Shown in pieces: positions 20,413 to 31,842 of a stretch of 64,000 nt of DNA. Source of the DNA: Platanthera guangdongensis (lineage: Eukaryota; Streptophyta; Magnoliopsida; Asparagales; Orchidaceae); assembly GCA_039583875.1 (NCBI GenBank), contig CM077162.1, positions 61,858,822-61,922,821 on the forward strand, given 5' to 3'. The notes below the pieces were generated by a model. That model was given only the letters and a program-made list of their open reading frames with translations, ran no database searches and was not told where the DNA came from. How positions within the stretch are numbered: the stretch's first letter is position 1; each line of letters opens with the position of its first letter. The position numbers and the translations under genes were made by a program.

Positions 20413-22863
20413 CTAGAGTTGATCATTTAGGTATCGTATACCCATCGATCTAGTATGACCATCATGCTTTCTCTGCGCGAGAGGCTTTGTCAGTGGATCC
20501 GCAATATTCTCCTCAGTCGGCACTCTGCAAATGTTCACATCTCCTCGTTCGACAATCTCACGAATAAGATGAAACCGCCGAAGTATATGCTTGGAGCGCT
20601 GATGAGATCTAGGTTCCTTAGATTGTGCAATTGCACCATTGTTATCACAGTAGAGAACTACGGGACCAACAATGCTAGGAACTACATCAAGCTCGCCGAT
20701 GAATTTCCTAATCCATACAGCCTCCTTCGCCGCATTAGCTACAGCGATATACTCGGCCTCTGTTGTAGAATCAGCAACTGTCTCTTGCTTGGAACTCTTC
20801 CAGCTCACAGCTCCTCCATTCAGGCAAAACACAAAACCTGACTGAGACTTGGAGTCATCTCTATCAGTTTGGAAGCTAGCATCCGTGTAACCACTTACAA
20901 CGAGCTCTTCCTCTCCACCATACACCAAGAACACGTCCTTAGTCCTTCTCAAGTACTTCAGGACATTCTTGACTGCAATCCAGTGACACTCACCGGGGTC
21001 TGACTGATACCTGCTAGTCATGCTCAAAGCAAAGGAGACGTCGGGTCGAGTACATAACATCGCGTACATGATTGATCCAATTGCCGAAGCATATGGAATC
21101 AACTTCATGCGGTCCTTATCTTCACAAGACTTTGGACACTGGTCCTTAGAGAGATTCACACCATGAGACATGGGCAAAAATCCTTTATTGGACTCAAGCA
21201 TGTTGAACCGCTTCAACACCTTTTCGATGTACGTACTCTGGGTCAAACCCAGCAACTTCTTCGATCTATCTCTATAGATCTTAATACCGAGTATATAAGT
21301 CGCTTCACCCAAATCCTTCATTGAAAAACAGTTCCCTAGGTTGTTCTTAACAACTTTCAGGGTAGGAATGTCATTCCCAATCAACAGTATGTCATCTACA
21401 TACAATATCAGGAAGACAACAATGCTCCCACTGATTCGCTTGTAAACACAAGGCTCATCTTCATTCTTGATGAAACCAAACTCTTTGATTTTCTCATCAA
21501 AATGAAGATTCCAACTTCGAGAGGCCTGTTTCAGTCCATATATGGACTTATTCAGCTTGCATATTTTAGTGGCTTCATCTGGGGATACAAAACCCTCGGG
21601 TTGTGTCATATACACTTCCTCAAGGAGGTTTCCATTAAGGAAAGCCGTTTTGACATCCATCTGCCAGATCTCGTAGTCATAATACGCAGCAACAGCAAGC
21701 AATATCCTTATGGACTTTACCATGGCAACAGGGGAAAAAGTCTCATCATAGTCAATATCATGAATTTGCTTGAAACCCTTAGCCACCAGTCGCCCTTTGA
21801 ATGTCTGTACATTCCCATCCATGTCGATCTTCTTCTTGAAGACCCACTTGCACCCTATGGGTCGTACCCCTTCAGGTGGTTCCACCAAGTTCCAAACTTG
21901 GTTTGCATACATGGAGTCCATTTCGGATTTCATAGCCTCAAGCCATTTGTCGGAGTCCGGTCCATTCATAGCCTCTTGGTAGGTTGCTGGTTCATCATCA
22001 TGATCCATAAGCAACACATTACCTATTTGAGACACGAGAAATCCATATCTCTCAGGCTCAAACCTCGGTCTACCAGATCTACGTAGGACTTGTGTTCCTT
22101 GAGCAGGTTCTCTAGCTACAACATCTTGTAGTCCTGTCTCAGAATCCAATTCCGGTTCATTCACTACATGTGGTTCTTGAACTTCTTCAAGCTCTACCTT
22201 TTCAGTCTTTCTTGATAAGAACTCTTTCTCCAAGAAGACACCAGTCCTTGCGACAAACACTTTGCCCTCAGACGGTAGGTAAAAGTAATACCCTTTCGTT
22301 TCCTTAGGATATCCCACCAGATAACATTTATCCGATTTGGGTTCCAGCTTGTCAGGCATTTGGCGTCTCACATATGCCTCACAGCCCCAAATTTTAATGA
22401 ACGACATACTAGGACGCTTCCCAGTCCATATCTCATATGGTGTCTTCAGAACCGTTTTCGTTGGAGCGCGATTCAATGTCATTGCAGCAGTCTCTAAAGC
22501 AAAACCCCAAAAGGAAACAGGCAGGTCTGCATGACTCATCATCGAACGTACCATGTCTAACAAAGTACGATTTCTCCTCTCCGACACACCATTATGTTGT
22601 GGTGTTCTAGGTGGAGTGAGCTGTGATACAATACCACACTCTTTCAGATGATCACGGAACTCATGACTCAGGTATTCGCCACCTCGATCAGATCGGAGTG
22701 CTTTAACCCTTTTACCCAACTGGTTTTCTACTTCATTCTTGAACTCTTTGAACTTTTCAAAGGTCTCGGATTTGCACTTCATAAGATACACATATCCGTA
22801 TCTACTGAAATCATCAGTAAATGTAACAAAGTAGAAATACCCACCTCTAGCCATGGAACTCAT
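20413..22863 (-). CDS. TNT1-like Copia pol, integrase core to RNase H (816 aa)
   Basis: This is the C-terminal two thirds of the polyprotein. It starts in the integrase core (TFTDDFSRYGYVYLM, LRSDRGGEYLS, TPQHNGVSERRNRTLLD). RT follows (CKWVFKKKIDMDG, MDVKTAFLNGNLLEEVYM, YGLKQASRSWN, YVDDILLIGND), then RNase H (SGYTDASFQTDRDD, DSTTEAEYIA, LYCDNNGAI). The end is KPLAQRKHDGHTRSMGIRYL. All RT, RNase H and the later integrase catalytic residues are present and the frame is fully open. The true gene starts upstream at 24374; a one-base frameshift near 22890-22910 separates the two parts, so the ATG at 22863 is not a natural start. Confidence 0.92.
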   Translation of the reverse strand: MSSMARGGYFYFVTFTDDFSRYGYVYLMKCKSETFEKFKEFKNEVENQLGKRVKALRSDRGGEYLSHEFRDHLKECGIVSQLTPPRTPQHNGVSERRNRTLLDMVRSMMSHADLPVSFWGFALETAAMTLNRAPTKTVLKTPYEIWTGKRPSMSFIKIWGCEAYVRRQMPDKLEPKSDKCYLVGYPKETKGYYFYLPSEGKVFVARTGVFLEKEFLSRKTEKVELEEVQEPHVVNEPELDSETGLQDVVAREPAQGTQVLRRSGRPRFEPERYGFLVSQIGNVLLMDHDDEPATYQEAMNGPDSDKWLEAMKSEMDSMYANQVWNLVEPPEGVRPIGCKWVFKKKIDMDGNVQTFKGRLVAKGFKQIHDIDYDETFSPVAMVKSIRILLAVAAYYDYEIWQMDVKTAFLNGNLLEEVYMTQPEGFVSPDEATKICKLNKSIYGLKQASRSWNLHFDEKIKEFGFIKNEDEPCVYKRISGSIVVFLILYVDDILLIGNDIPTLKVVKNNLGNCFSMKDLGEATYILGIKIYRDRSKKLLGLTQSTYIEKVLKRFNMLESNKGFLPMSHGVNLSKDQCPKSCEDKDRMKLIPYASAIGSIMYAMLCTRPDVSFALSMTSRYQSDPGECHWIAVKNVLKYLRRTKDVFLVYGGEEELVVSGYTDASFQTDRDDSKSQSGFVFCLNGGAVSWKSSKQETVADSTTEAEYIAVANAAKEAVWIRKFIGELDVVPSIVGPVVLYCDNNGAIAQSKEPRSHQRSKHILRRFHLIREIVERGDVNICRVPTEENIADPLTKPLAQRKHDGHTRSMGIRYLNDQL

Positions 22864-24374
22864 GGGTCCGCATACATCACTATGTACAACACCAAGAGAT
22901 CCTCATCCCTCTCAGTATAACCAGTGAAAGGAGCTTTAGTCATCTTGCCTAACAAACAAGATTCGCATCGCTCAAATGATTCATAATCAAATGAGTCCAA
23001 AAGTCCATCTCTATGGAGCTTGGATATGCGCTTCTCGTTGATATGGCCCAAACGACAATGCCAGAGAAAAGTAGGGTTCGAGTCATTTGTTCTTAGTCTT
23101 TTATTATTTTCTACATTACAGATCAGATGGTCCAAGTTCAAAACATAAAGACCATTAAACAATTGAGCTACAGCATAACAAACATCATTCTTAAATATAG
23201 AACAACAATTGTTCTTAATTATAAAAGAAAATCCAATCATGTCCAAACATGAAATAGATATAATGTTTCTAGTTATGGCCGGAACAAAATAACAATTATC
23301 TAGTTCTATTACAAGCCCACTGGGCAAAGAAAGACGGTAAACCCCTACGGCTACAGCAGCAGCAACTCTTGCTCCATTGCCGACGCGGAGGTCCACCTCC
23401 CCTTTACTCAGCAATCTTCTCATTCCCAGTTCCTGCACATTTGTACAAATGTGAGAACCACATCCGGTATCCAATACCCAAGATGAAGGAGCAGAAAGGT
23501 TTATCTCTATAACGTGAATATTTGAAGCGGAAGTCATACCTCCCTTCTTTTTCTGCAGACCTTCAATGTACGAAGGACAGTTCCTCCTCCAATGACCAGC
23601 CTTGCCATAGTGGTGGCATTTCCCTTCCTTCACCGTGCTTTTCTTTTTCATCAGTGCAAAAGACTTGGGCTCAAGGTATGACTTAGGTCCCACCTTCGTC
23701 TTCTTAGAGCCCTTGGCCTTGCCCTTGCCCTTATGCACCATCAGTATGGGACTGGCAGGCTTGGCCTTCTTCATATTGATTTCGGCAGTTCTCAACATGC
23801 CTAGGAGTTCGGGCAGTGTCTTGTCTATTTCATTCATGTTGTAGTTCAAGACGAACTGCTCATAACTGTCCGGCAACGATTGCAGGATCAGATCTGTGGC
23901 CAACTCTTGACCAAGAGGAAAACCCAGCCTTTCAAGGTTCTCTATATATCCAATCATCTTGAGTACGTGAGTCCCTACTGAGTCTCGAACTCCCATCTTG
24001 CACTGAAACAACGCTTTTGTGATGTCGAACCTCTCTTGACGAGCCTGCCCTTGAAACATTTTCTTGAGATGCTCGTCAATCTCCTTTTACCCCATGCTCT
24101 CATGTTGCTTCTGAAGCTCAGAGTTCATAGTGGCAAGCATAAGGCATTCAACATCTAAAGCATCATCAGTATACTTCTTATAAGTATCCTTCTCAGCACG
24201 GGAAGAGTTCCCGGTCGGCACCTCGGGGGCTTTTTCTTCCAAGACATAGAGCTTTCGCTCTTGCCTGAGAACAATTCTCAGGTTCATATACCAGTCCATG
24301 TAATTTGTCCCACTGAGCTTATCCTTCTCAAGGATGGCTCTCAGAGACAAAGTGAAGTGTGAAACACTTGCCAT
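22864..24374 (-). pseudogene. TNT1-like Copia gag-protease-integrase N-part
   Basis: The gene starts MASVSHFTLSLRAILEKDKL at 24374. One in-frame TAA at 24087-24089 splits it early; the same frame continues to the 22860s. Gag has the NYMDWYMNLRIVL and RFDITKALFQCKM...LPDSYEQFVLNY blocks. The knuckle reads CHHYGKAGHWRRNC, with Tyr replacing the second Cys, so zinc binding is probably lost. The protease site is WVLDTGCGSHI. The integrase zinc domain reads HCRLGHINEKRISKL...CESCLLGK. A frameshift near 22890-22910, before the first integrase Asp, ends the frame. Confidence 0.9.
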
Positions 24375-25357
24375 GGAATTCTACAAGAATTTATGCAGAA
24401 TAAAATCAGTACCAAAATTTCAAATACAATTTATTTTAATTTGGACTTCAATTAAAACACTCCCACTATTTTATTCGAAATGATAGCCCTCACTAACAAT
24501 TCAGAGAGTTCATGCGAGCTACTCTCTTAGTGGACAAGATCCGTATTTCACCAACACAATGAGTCAGCTTTGGCTTTCCTCTCACGATGCGGTTATTTAG
24601 GTAGGCAACGCTTGCCAATTGCATCCTCATACAATTCTTGTATGGTTGATGAATAACTCCTTACTCGCATCCATCATATGGTGCATGCCAACCCCATGCC
24701 TCTAGGCACTCAACCTTTGAGGTCACCTAGTTAAGCTGGACCCGATGTCGATAGTGGGATATCACAATTATCCGCTCGCACCCTTACCAAGATAGATTAA
24801 TGCACCTTGCTTTGGCAAGCCCACACTTCATCGATCGAGGCAGGAAGAGTGTCATCCATCGGAAGGCATCCGAACACTTAATATTAGATGAAGGGATTTT
24901 CAATTATAAGTTAACAATTAACCATGATCAACATTTGATCAATGTGCACATCCAAAGAAAAACAATTCTTCTAAAACCACATGCATCCCTTATGTGCACA
25001 TCCTGACACCATCAACATTTGATAGAAGGAAGGGCTAAATCTGAACATCCGGAAATTTCCAAATCCTCAGATTTACATGCATTGGACAAAGGCAAAGACA
25101 ACTCAACTTAAAGCAGTAGACAAGCTCATCTCTCTATGTTGGATTCAAAATCCAAAACAAAATCGAGGGATGGTTACTGCTAAGGAGACTACAATTTCTA
25201 ACAATTAGAAATTTCCACGAAATCCCAGACATTCTTGGCGGGGTACCAAGACTAAATCTAGACATTTAGAACACTTCTAAATCCCTAGGTTTACACGCAC
25301 TGGAATAACAAAACTTCCAATACAACAATCATGGCCGCAACCTGGCTCTGATACCAC
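24375..25357 (-). other. TNT1-like Copia leader and primer binding site
   Basis: This is a long leader (983 bp) with no coding signal. Next to the LTR the minus strand reads GTGGTATCAGAGCCAGG (25341-25357), an initiator Met-tRNA primer site. Confidence 0.85.
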
Positions 25358-26455
25358 TGTTGGGTTTCTCTATGAGGATGGCACAACGCTTGTGCACGCA
25401 GCGGAAAAGTAAAACAACAAGAAAACCCAAAATAGATGGGATCGGGCCATGATAATTGAATCAAGAAGTTAACATACAACTATGCAAAATTACCTCGGTG
25501 GGGTTGAGTCAAAACTCAACGGAGATGCTCCAAGATTCGTCTTCTTGCTAGTGGCGAGTTCTACGTGGAATGATGTCCACGTCTCTGCAGAAATCCACAC
25601 GAGCGGGAGAACACCGATCTTTCCGTCGCACGGAAAATCGGGAAGGAGAAAGACCGCACCTTGCTTCTCCACGGACTGCTAGGTCCGCGCCAGGAAGAGC
25701 AACACCAGCGACGATCGCCGGAGAGGAGGAGGTCGACGGAGCGAACACGGCGGCGGCGGAACACTTCCGTCGGCGGCGAGATTCGGGATCGGCGGAACGA
25801 TCGCGGGACGGAACTCTTCCGTCGTGGGTTTCGATCAGCACGCAAGGAACAGAACAGCACCCCGAAAACCCTAAGTATTCTATTTATACCTAAAGTATAA
25901 AATAGACTTAGGAGTGTCGCTATCCGCAGACCACCCAAAAATAAGGGTTCCAGAATTGGCGAGAATCACCAGCCGATCGGTGAGAATCGATCGTCGAGAA
26001 TCACTAAGGATCGGCGAGAACCAGTCAGCGAGAATCGGTCGGCGAGAATCACCAGCAGATTCGGCGAGAATCAATCGGCGAGAATGCCCGATGATTCACG
26101 TCGAATCGTAGGTTGACGATTCTCGTCGATCGTCGAGAATCACCGACGATACACGTCGAACAGGGTCGACGATTCTCGTCGATCGGCGAGAATCCGAGTA
26201 CACTACTCGACGATTCTCGTTGATCGGCGAGAATTCGAGCACCAATCCACCAAGGCAACACTTTGCCCAACCCGACTCTCCTTAAGGCAACACTTTGCCC
26301 ACAACCCCATTCAGGTCAGTGATTGGTAACCTTTACCAACACAGTCAATCATCCAACTTCTCCACATCTCTTATGTGCGACCCTGCAGGCTCATATCGCG
26401 TTGGCAGTGAGATTACATGTTTGATCACTTCCAGATCACAATGGTAACTCCAACA
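25358..26455 (-). repeat. TNT1-like Copia 5' LTR (1098 bp)
   Basis: Ends are TGTTGGAG (26455) and AACCCAACA (25358) on the minus strand. A TATA box (TATAAATA) is at 25881-25888. Directly upstream of it, 25955-26245 holds about twelve CGAGAATC/GATTCTCG motifs, many as CGACGATTCTCGTCGATCG. The matching 3' LTR is 8432-9420 plus 19316-19444. Confidence 0.93.
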
Positions 26456-27139
26456 ATTGTCACAGATAACGGGCCTTAGTTCACCAGTGCGGAGTTCACT
26501 AGTTTCTGCGAGTAGCAAGGGATTGACCTCAGGTTTGCCTCGGTCCACCACCCCAGGAGCAACGGGCAGCTGGAGGCCGTGAATAAAATTATTGTAAACC
26601 TCCTAAAGAAGAAAGTAGAAAATCTAAAAGGGAGTTGGGTGGAGCAAATTCCCGCGGTTCTCTGGGCCCTGAGGACCACCCCCAACACAACAACAGGAGA
26701 GACCCTTTTCAAGCTCTCCCATGGGTGCGAGGCAGTTCTCCCCTTAAAATTTGAAGTTCAAATGCCTCAAGTTATCGCAGCCAGGGAAGGCAGTGAAGAA
26801 TGGCAGCCTGAGAATGAGGAGGAGCTGCGGCTCTCAATTGACATGGTAGAGGAGCTGCGCGACCTCTCCACCATCCGACAAGAAGAGGTGAAGAGGAGAA
26901 TGGCCAAGTACTTTGACAAGCATGTCAGAGTCAAGCAGTTTGCGGAGGGGGACCTGGTCCTGAAAAAATTGGATGCAGCAGGAAGTACGACAACCGTGGG
27001 GAAGCTCAACCCCAGCTGGGAGGGTCCATTTATTATAAAAGAAACATTGAGATCAGGAGGGTATCGACTCCAAAATGTGGAGGGCGAGACCCTAAGTCTC
27101 ACCTGGAGCGGTGATGACTTGACGAGTATTTATCCTTGA
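26456..27139 (+). pseudogene. Tat integrase, 3' part (after the Copia insertion)
   Basis: Past the target duplication the frame resumes with VTDNGP (second Asp), a TAG at 26477-26479 and then FTSAEF. The third catalytic residue follows in NGQLEAVNKIIV. After this come LWALRTTPNTTTGETLFKLSHG, EAVLPLKFEV and a C-terminal domain ending WEGPFIIKETLRSGGYRLQ...LTSIYP at 27139. Another TAG lies near 26513. Position and motifs show it is the continuation of 7782-8431. Confidence 0.9.
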
Positions 27140-27224
27140 GGCATGTAAGTGGTGTTTTGTTCTTAATAAAATCTCTTGATGTATCAATTCTGCTGCAATA
27201 ATTCGTACGATATGATGCATTCAT

Positions 27225-28650
27225 TTGACGGACCCCGAGCAGATCCTGCTGTCATGCTCTCACCTAGCTGGTAGGGCTGGATGTCACTCGATGGTGTCAA
27301 CCTCGGACACCGAGCAGATCCCACTGCCAGGCTCTCACCTAGCTAGCAGGGCTGGATGTCAGTCGATGGTGTCAACCCCGGGCTCCGAGCAGATCCTGCT
27401 GTCAGGCTCTCACCTAGCTGGCAGGGCTGGATGTCACTCGATGGAGTCAACCTTGGACCCCAAGCAGATCCCGCTGCCAGGATATCACCTAACTGGCAGG
27501 GCTGGACGTCACTCGATGGTGTCAACCCCGGACCCCGAGCAGATCTCACTGCCAGGCTCTCACCTAGCTGACAGGGCTGGATGTCACTCGATGGTGTCAA
27601 CCTCAGACCCCGAGCATATCCCGCTGCCAGGCTCTCACTTAGCTGGCAGGGCTGGATGTCACTCGATGGTGTCAACCTCGGACCCCAAGCAGATCCTGCT
27701 GCCAGGCTCTCACTAAGCTGGCAGGGCTGCATGTCACTCGATGGTGTCAACCCCCGACCCCGAGCAGATCCCGCTGCTTGGCTCTCACCTAGCTGGCAGG
27801 GCTGGATGTCACTCGATGGTGTCAACCTTGAACCCCGAGAAGATCTTGCTGCCATGATCTCACCTATCTGGCAGGGCTGGATGTCATTCGATAGTGTCAA
27901 CCCCGGACCTCGAGCAGATCGTGCTGCCAGGCTCTCACCTAGCTGGCAGGGCTGGATGTCATCCGATGGTGTCAACCCAGGACCCTGAGCAGATCCCGCT
28001 TCCAGGCTCTCACCTAGATGGCAGGGCTGGATGTCACTCGATGGTGTCAACCTCGGACCCTAAGTAGATCCCGCTGCCAGGCTCTTACCTAGCTGGAAGG
28101 GCTGGATGTCACTCGATGGTGTCAAACTCGGACCCCGAGCAGATCCCGCTGCCAGGCTCTCACCTAGCTGGCAGGGTTGGATGTAACTCGATGGTGTCAA
28201 CCCCGGACCACGAGCAGATCCCGCTGCCATGCTCTCACGTATCTAGTAGGGCTGGATGTCACTCGATGGTGTCAACCCCGGACCCCGAGCAGATCCCGCT
28301 GCCAGGCTCTCACCTAGCTGGCGGGGTTGGATGTCACTCGATGGTGTCAACCTCGGACCCTGAGCAGATCCCGCTACCAGGCTCTCACCTAGCTGGCAGG
28401 GATGGATGTCACTCGATGGTGTCAACCTCAGACCCCGAGCACATCTCGTTGTCAGGATATCACCTAGCTGGCAGGGATGGATGTCACTCGATGGTGTCAA
28501 CCCCGGACCCCGTGGAGATCCCGCTGCTAGGCTCTCACGTAGTTGGCAGGGCTGGATGTCACTCGATGGTGTCAACCCCGGACCCCGAGCAAATCCCATG
28601 GTCAGGCTCTCACATAGCAGACAGGGCTAGATGTCACTCGGTGGGAAAGA
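27225..28650 (+). repeat. 75-bp tandem array in the Tat 3' region (about 19 copies)
   Basis: Units of 75 bp repeat with regular spacing; for example CAGATCC recurs at 27240, 27315 and 27390. Core words are GGATGTCACTCGATGGTGTC, GAGCAGATCCCGCTGCCAGG and CTCTCACCTAGCTGGCAGGG. Because 75 is a multiple of 3, several frames stay open on both strands; I treat these as by-products, not genes. Tandem arrays between pol and the 3' LTR are a known habit of Tat/Ogre elements. Confidence 0.95.
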
Positions 28651-29275
28651 CCCCAGCTTCTCACCAACAGACAGGGCAGGGTTTGATGGACAAGGCGATG
28701 TTAGAGGCATGGGAACCAGACATCTGAGCGGTTGGGGAAGAACTCGTAAAGTTAACAAGAGGGGCCTAACGTAATCACCCGACACCCAGGATAGCGGCCA
28801 AGGGGAGAGAACCTAGGTCACATCGCAAGAAGGTCGGCTCGCAAGAAACCCGATGGCTCAGGAATGAGTCGATCCGACACGCCTCTCCTAGTGAGCGGGC
28901 AAGAGGCATGACGGACCCGGGATGTGGAGGCAGGTCGCCACTCGCGGGTCGGCTAACCAAGTCCCCTATGGTTCCCTTACCAAGTCTGTGGGCGTACGAC
29001 CTCGCCGACATTACACGGAACGAGCAACTGCGAGCGGAAGTATCAAGGTCGACCACGAATACGAAGAGAAAGATAACCTACATCGCGCAAACAATCAAAA
29101 GCAACAATAACAAACATTCACGAGGCAAGCAGAGAATCGTTCAAAGGAAAAGTAAGATTACAAAGTCAGGGCGTAGCCCGCGCTTACATTTCAACAAATA
29201 AAAATGTGTAAAAAATATATACATGATGTGCGAGGCGCGGGAATGGAGGCGATGCGAGCTCCCGGGCGACAAGTC
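28651..29275 (+). other. Tat 3' region between array and antisense gene 1
   Basis: No supported gene on either strand. The last part (29170-29275) would be the 3' untranslated region of the antisense gene. It includes an A/T-rich AAATAAAAATG stretch. Confidence 0.5.
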
Positions 29276-31188
29276 CTAGAGGCATTGATAGGACTTGTCC
29301 CCCGGATCCGGCACTGGAAGGAACAGCACCGGCACCATGTCGCTAGCCGAGAGACCCGCGCCCTCACTCTTGAGGAGGTCGGCTCGCCGCAGCATCTGGA
29401 TCGTGTACTTCGCAGTGCTGGCGGCGTTCTTCTACATCAACACCTCCAGCTCGTAGTCGGAGTAGTGTTCGAGCGGGCAGTCGCTGTTGGCTTGCGGCAG
29501 GGCGACCGTGGCGGCCTCCAGCCCGCACACGCGTGCCTCCAGCACCTATTTTTTATGGCCGAGGGTGGCGATCTCAGCTCCCAGGAGGCTGGTCGTCGCC
29601 ATGTCCTGCAAAGAGGAAGATGGCTAAGGGACTTGCCTAAGAAGGGAACAATGGTTAGAAGAAAATGCGGTCTGAGGGACATACAGCCCCTCCCAGGTAC
29701 TGGGCAAGGGTAACCTCGGCCGCGTCGGCTCTCTTCCTCTGAAGGTCCGCCTCCTCCTGAGCGAGCTTGCGGGCCTCCTCCTTCTCATCCTCCATCTTCT
29801 TAAGCGAGGTGGCGTTCCTCTCCAGCTGAGTGCAGCGCCGGACGACCATATAGGCCAGCTCCAGGCTACGGAACTGGGCCCGCGCACTTTTGTGCACCAG
29901 TACCCACGTCGACTCCTCGTAAAAAATGGCGGCATCTTCTCGCGAGTAGTGGCCAAACGAGAAGTTGTAGGCCTCCCCGCTGATGGTCTCCTGCTACAGC
30001 CAGCTCGGCAGCAGGGTGAAGATCATCGCCTGATTCGATTCTTTGTCCCATGATAGGAGCGGGACGCCGAGCTTGTCCAAGCACTTCTCACCGTAGCCGA
30101 AGTTACGGTGCCCTCTCGGCACCAGCTTCGCGGCGGCCCGCGCCTCTTCCTGCAGACCAGAAGTGCTAGCCGCCTCGCTAGGGGCGTCCCTGGTCGAAGC
30201 TGTTGTGAGGACGGGATCCTCGTCCGGTTCGACCGCCGGGGCCTTGCCTTTCCTTTGGCCGTCAGCGGGCGCTTCACCCATGGTCTTTGCCTTCTTTGGC
30301 GGTGGCGGTGGAGGCTGTTCGTGGCTCGACTGCTTCTTCGGGACAGACGCCGGGATCTCACGCTGTGCAGTGTCTACGGCTTGAGTACGGGCGTGCCCGC
30401 CGAGAGCGACTCGGGCACTCTCATAAGGGGGTGCAGGGGAATGTCTCGCTCGGCTGCGATAATAGAAAATTAAAGTGGGAAGAAGCAGTAAAATAAAAAG
30501 GAGGCGCGCGAGTAACTTACCTCCCCCAGGCGGGACGTCAGCGAGGTTATCTAGGTTCTGTCGCAGGAATTCGACCTTGAAGTTCTTCCCGGTGAAGAAC
30601 CCGCATAGATCCGCTTCATGGCCCCCAGGATGGGGGGCGGTAGCTCGCCTCGCTGAGTTGCACCGGCGAGAAGGGGGCATCGCCGAAGTCTCCCTTGACG
30701 AACATGTACTTCTTGAGCCATTTGTGGCTCTTGTTGACGGTCTCCCGCACCTTGACATGGGCGCTGGAGAAGTAGATGGTACCGTTCTTGTTCGCGCGGA
30801 ACAAGAACAGCTTGCACAAGACCGCGAGGCTAAACTCAACCCGCTCATCCCGCAGGAAGAAGGCGAACCCGACCATGACCACCACAGAGTTCGGGGTCAT
30901 CTGCCCTAAGACAACCCTGAAGTACTTCAAGATTTGGCAGACCTCCGGCCACAGAGGGAGCCGGAGGCCCACCTCGAAGTGCGCCAGGGTAATGATGAGC
31001 TCCTCCTCGGAGAGGTCGTTTACCTTCTCCCACTCCCCAGGTTTCCTCGCTGAGAAGCCAGGAGGGACGTGATTGCTGAGGGCGTCGAGGTATTCACTCT
31101 CAGAAATGACGGCGTGGGGAAAGTTATGCTCGAAAAAGGTCCAAGCACACTTACTCCGCCCGTACGCGTTGCCTCTACCGCCGCCCAT
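29276..31188 (-). pseudogene. Tat antisense gene 1, three exons
   Basis: It runs opposite to the element's gag-pol. Exon 1 (31188-30521) starts MGGGRGNAYGRSKCAWTFF and contains SEYLDALSNHVPPGF, SEEELIITLAHFEVGLRLPLW and FLFRANKNGTIYFSS. A frameshift near 30640 precedes HEADLCGFFTGKNFKVEFL. Intron 1 (30520-30454, 67 nt) has GTAAGT and TTATCGCAG ends and joins the reading in phase into ERDIPLHPLMRVPESL. Exon 2 (30453-29685) has a proline-rich stretch, a small domain around FGYGEKCLDKLGVPLLSWD and a coiled coil rich in Glu/Lys/Ala. Intron 2 (29684-29606, 79 nt) has GTATGT and TTTGCAG. Exon 3 ends at 29276. A few TAG stops and the frameshift disable it. The protein resembles the extra ORFs known from Tat elements; its function is unknown. 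Confidence 0.72.
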
Positions 31189-31308
31189 TTAGCAGAAGGT
31201 TCGCTGAGCGGGTGAGGAAGTCTCCACAGGAAGTAGGCGAGCCGGGGGTCGCAAGGAGCAGGGAAGGAGGAGCCTAAATGTGATGGCTAAGCAAGGGCTG
31301 ACAGGGCA

Positions 31309-31316
31309 TATTTATA
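31309..31316 (-). promoter_or_regulatory. TATA box of Tat antisense gene 1
   Basis: The minus strand reads TCTATAAATATG. It lies about 120 bp upstream of the start codon at 31188, a normal distance for a plant promoter and leader. The rest of 31189-31842 shows no gene. Confidence 0.6.
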
Positions 31317-31842
31317 GAAAGAAAAAGGGCAGGAAAATCTTCCACCGGCGGGAAAGGTGCGGATAGCAAAAATCAGGCCTGACGGTGCAACTTACTGGCT
31401 CACGATCGTGCCGCCAGGACTGTCCGACAGCGGATCATGCCCACCCGCATCCGCGTAAGAGGTGGGCGAGCTGCGGCTCGCACCCGCCCAGAACCCTGGG
31501 CGAGCCGGGAAGACTCAAAACCAGCGAGTTCCCGGACCTCTCCCTCCAAGTTTAGGTTGGCGGGTTGGGCAAGCGTATTAGACGGCCTCGCACCCATCTT
31601 AAAAAGCCGTGGGTGAGCAAGACGGCTTCATCCATACCCCCACCCAAGGAAATCCAAACAACAGCACAATGAAAAAAACATGCATCAAAAATCAGAAATC
31701 AGGCCGCGGACGGGCGAGAGAATTCACAGATTATTACAGACATTGAAAGAGTTTCATAGTGGGAAACCTCCCTAAGCTAGTCGGTTTGGAGTTTGGATGC
31801 GGCCTGACCTGGTGAACATATCGGGGGGGGGGGGGAATCGGG

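Larger units (their letters stand above)
8432..26455 (-). mobile_element. TNT1-94-like Copia element with SIRE-1 nested inside
   Basis: The ends are TGTTGGG at 8432 and CCAACA at 26455, both LTR ends, flanked by the duplicated target ATTGT (8427-8431 and 26456-26460). On the minus strand the order is 5' LTR (25358-26455), primer site, leader, gag-protease-integrase-RT-RNase H (24374-20413), and 3' LTR (19444-19316 plus 9420-8432). Without the SIRE-1 insertion the element is about 8.1 kb. Only one in-frame stop and one frameshift interrupt the polyprotein, so it is fairly recent. The exact Copia lineage (Tork, TAR or Ivana side) is not resolved. Confidence 0.92.

Noticed and set aside
27225..28727. 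Open frames of 118 to 235 codons on both strands
   Set aside because: They arise because the 75-bp unit is a multiple of three; all frames repeat the same 25-residue pattern and no start or family is recognisable.
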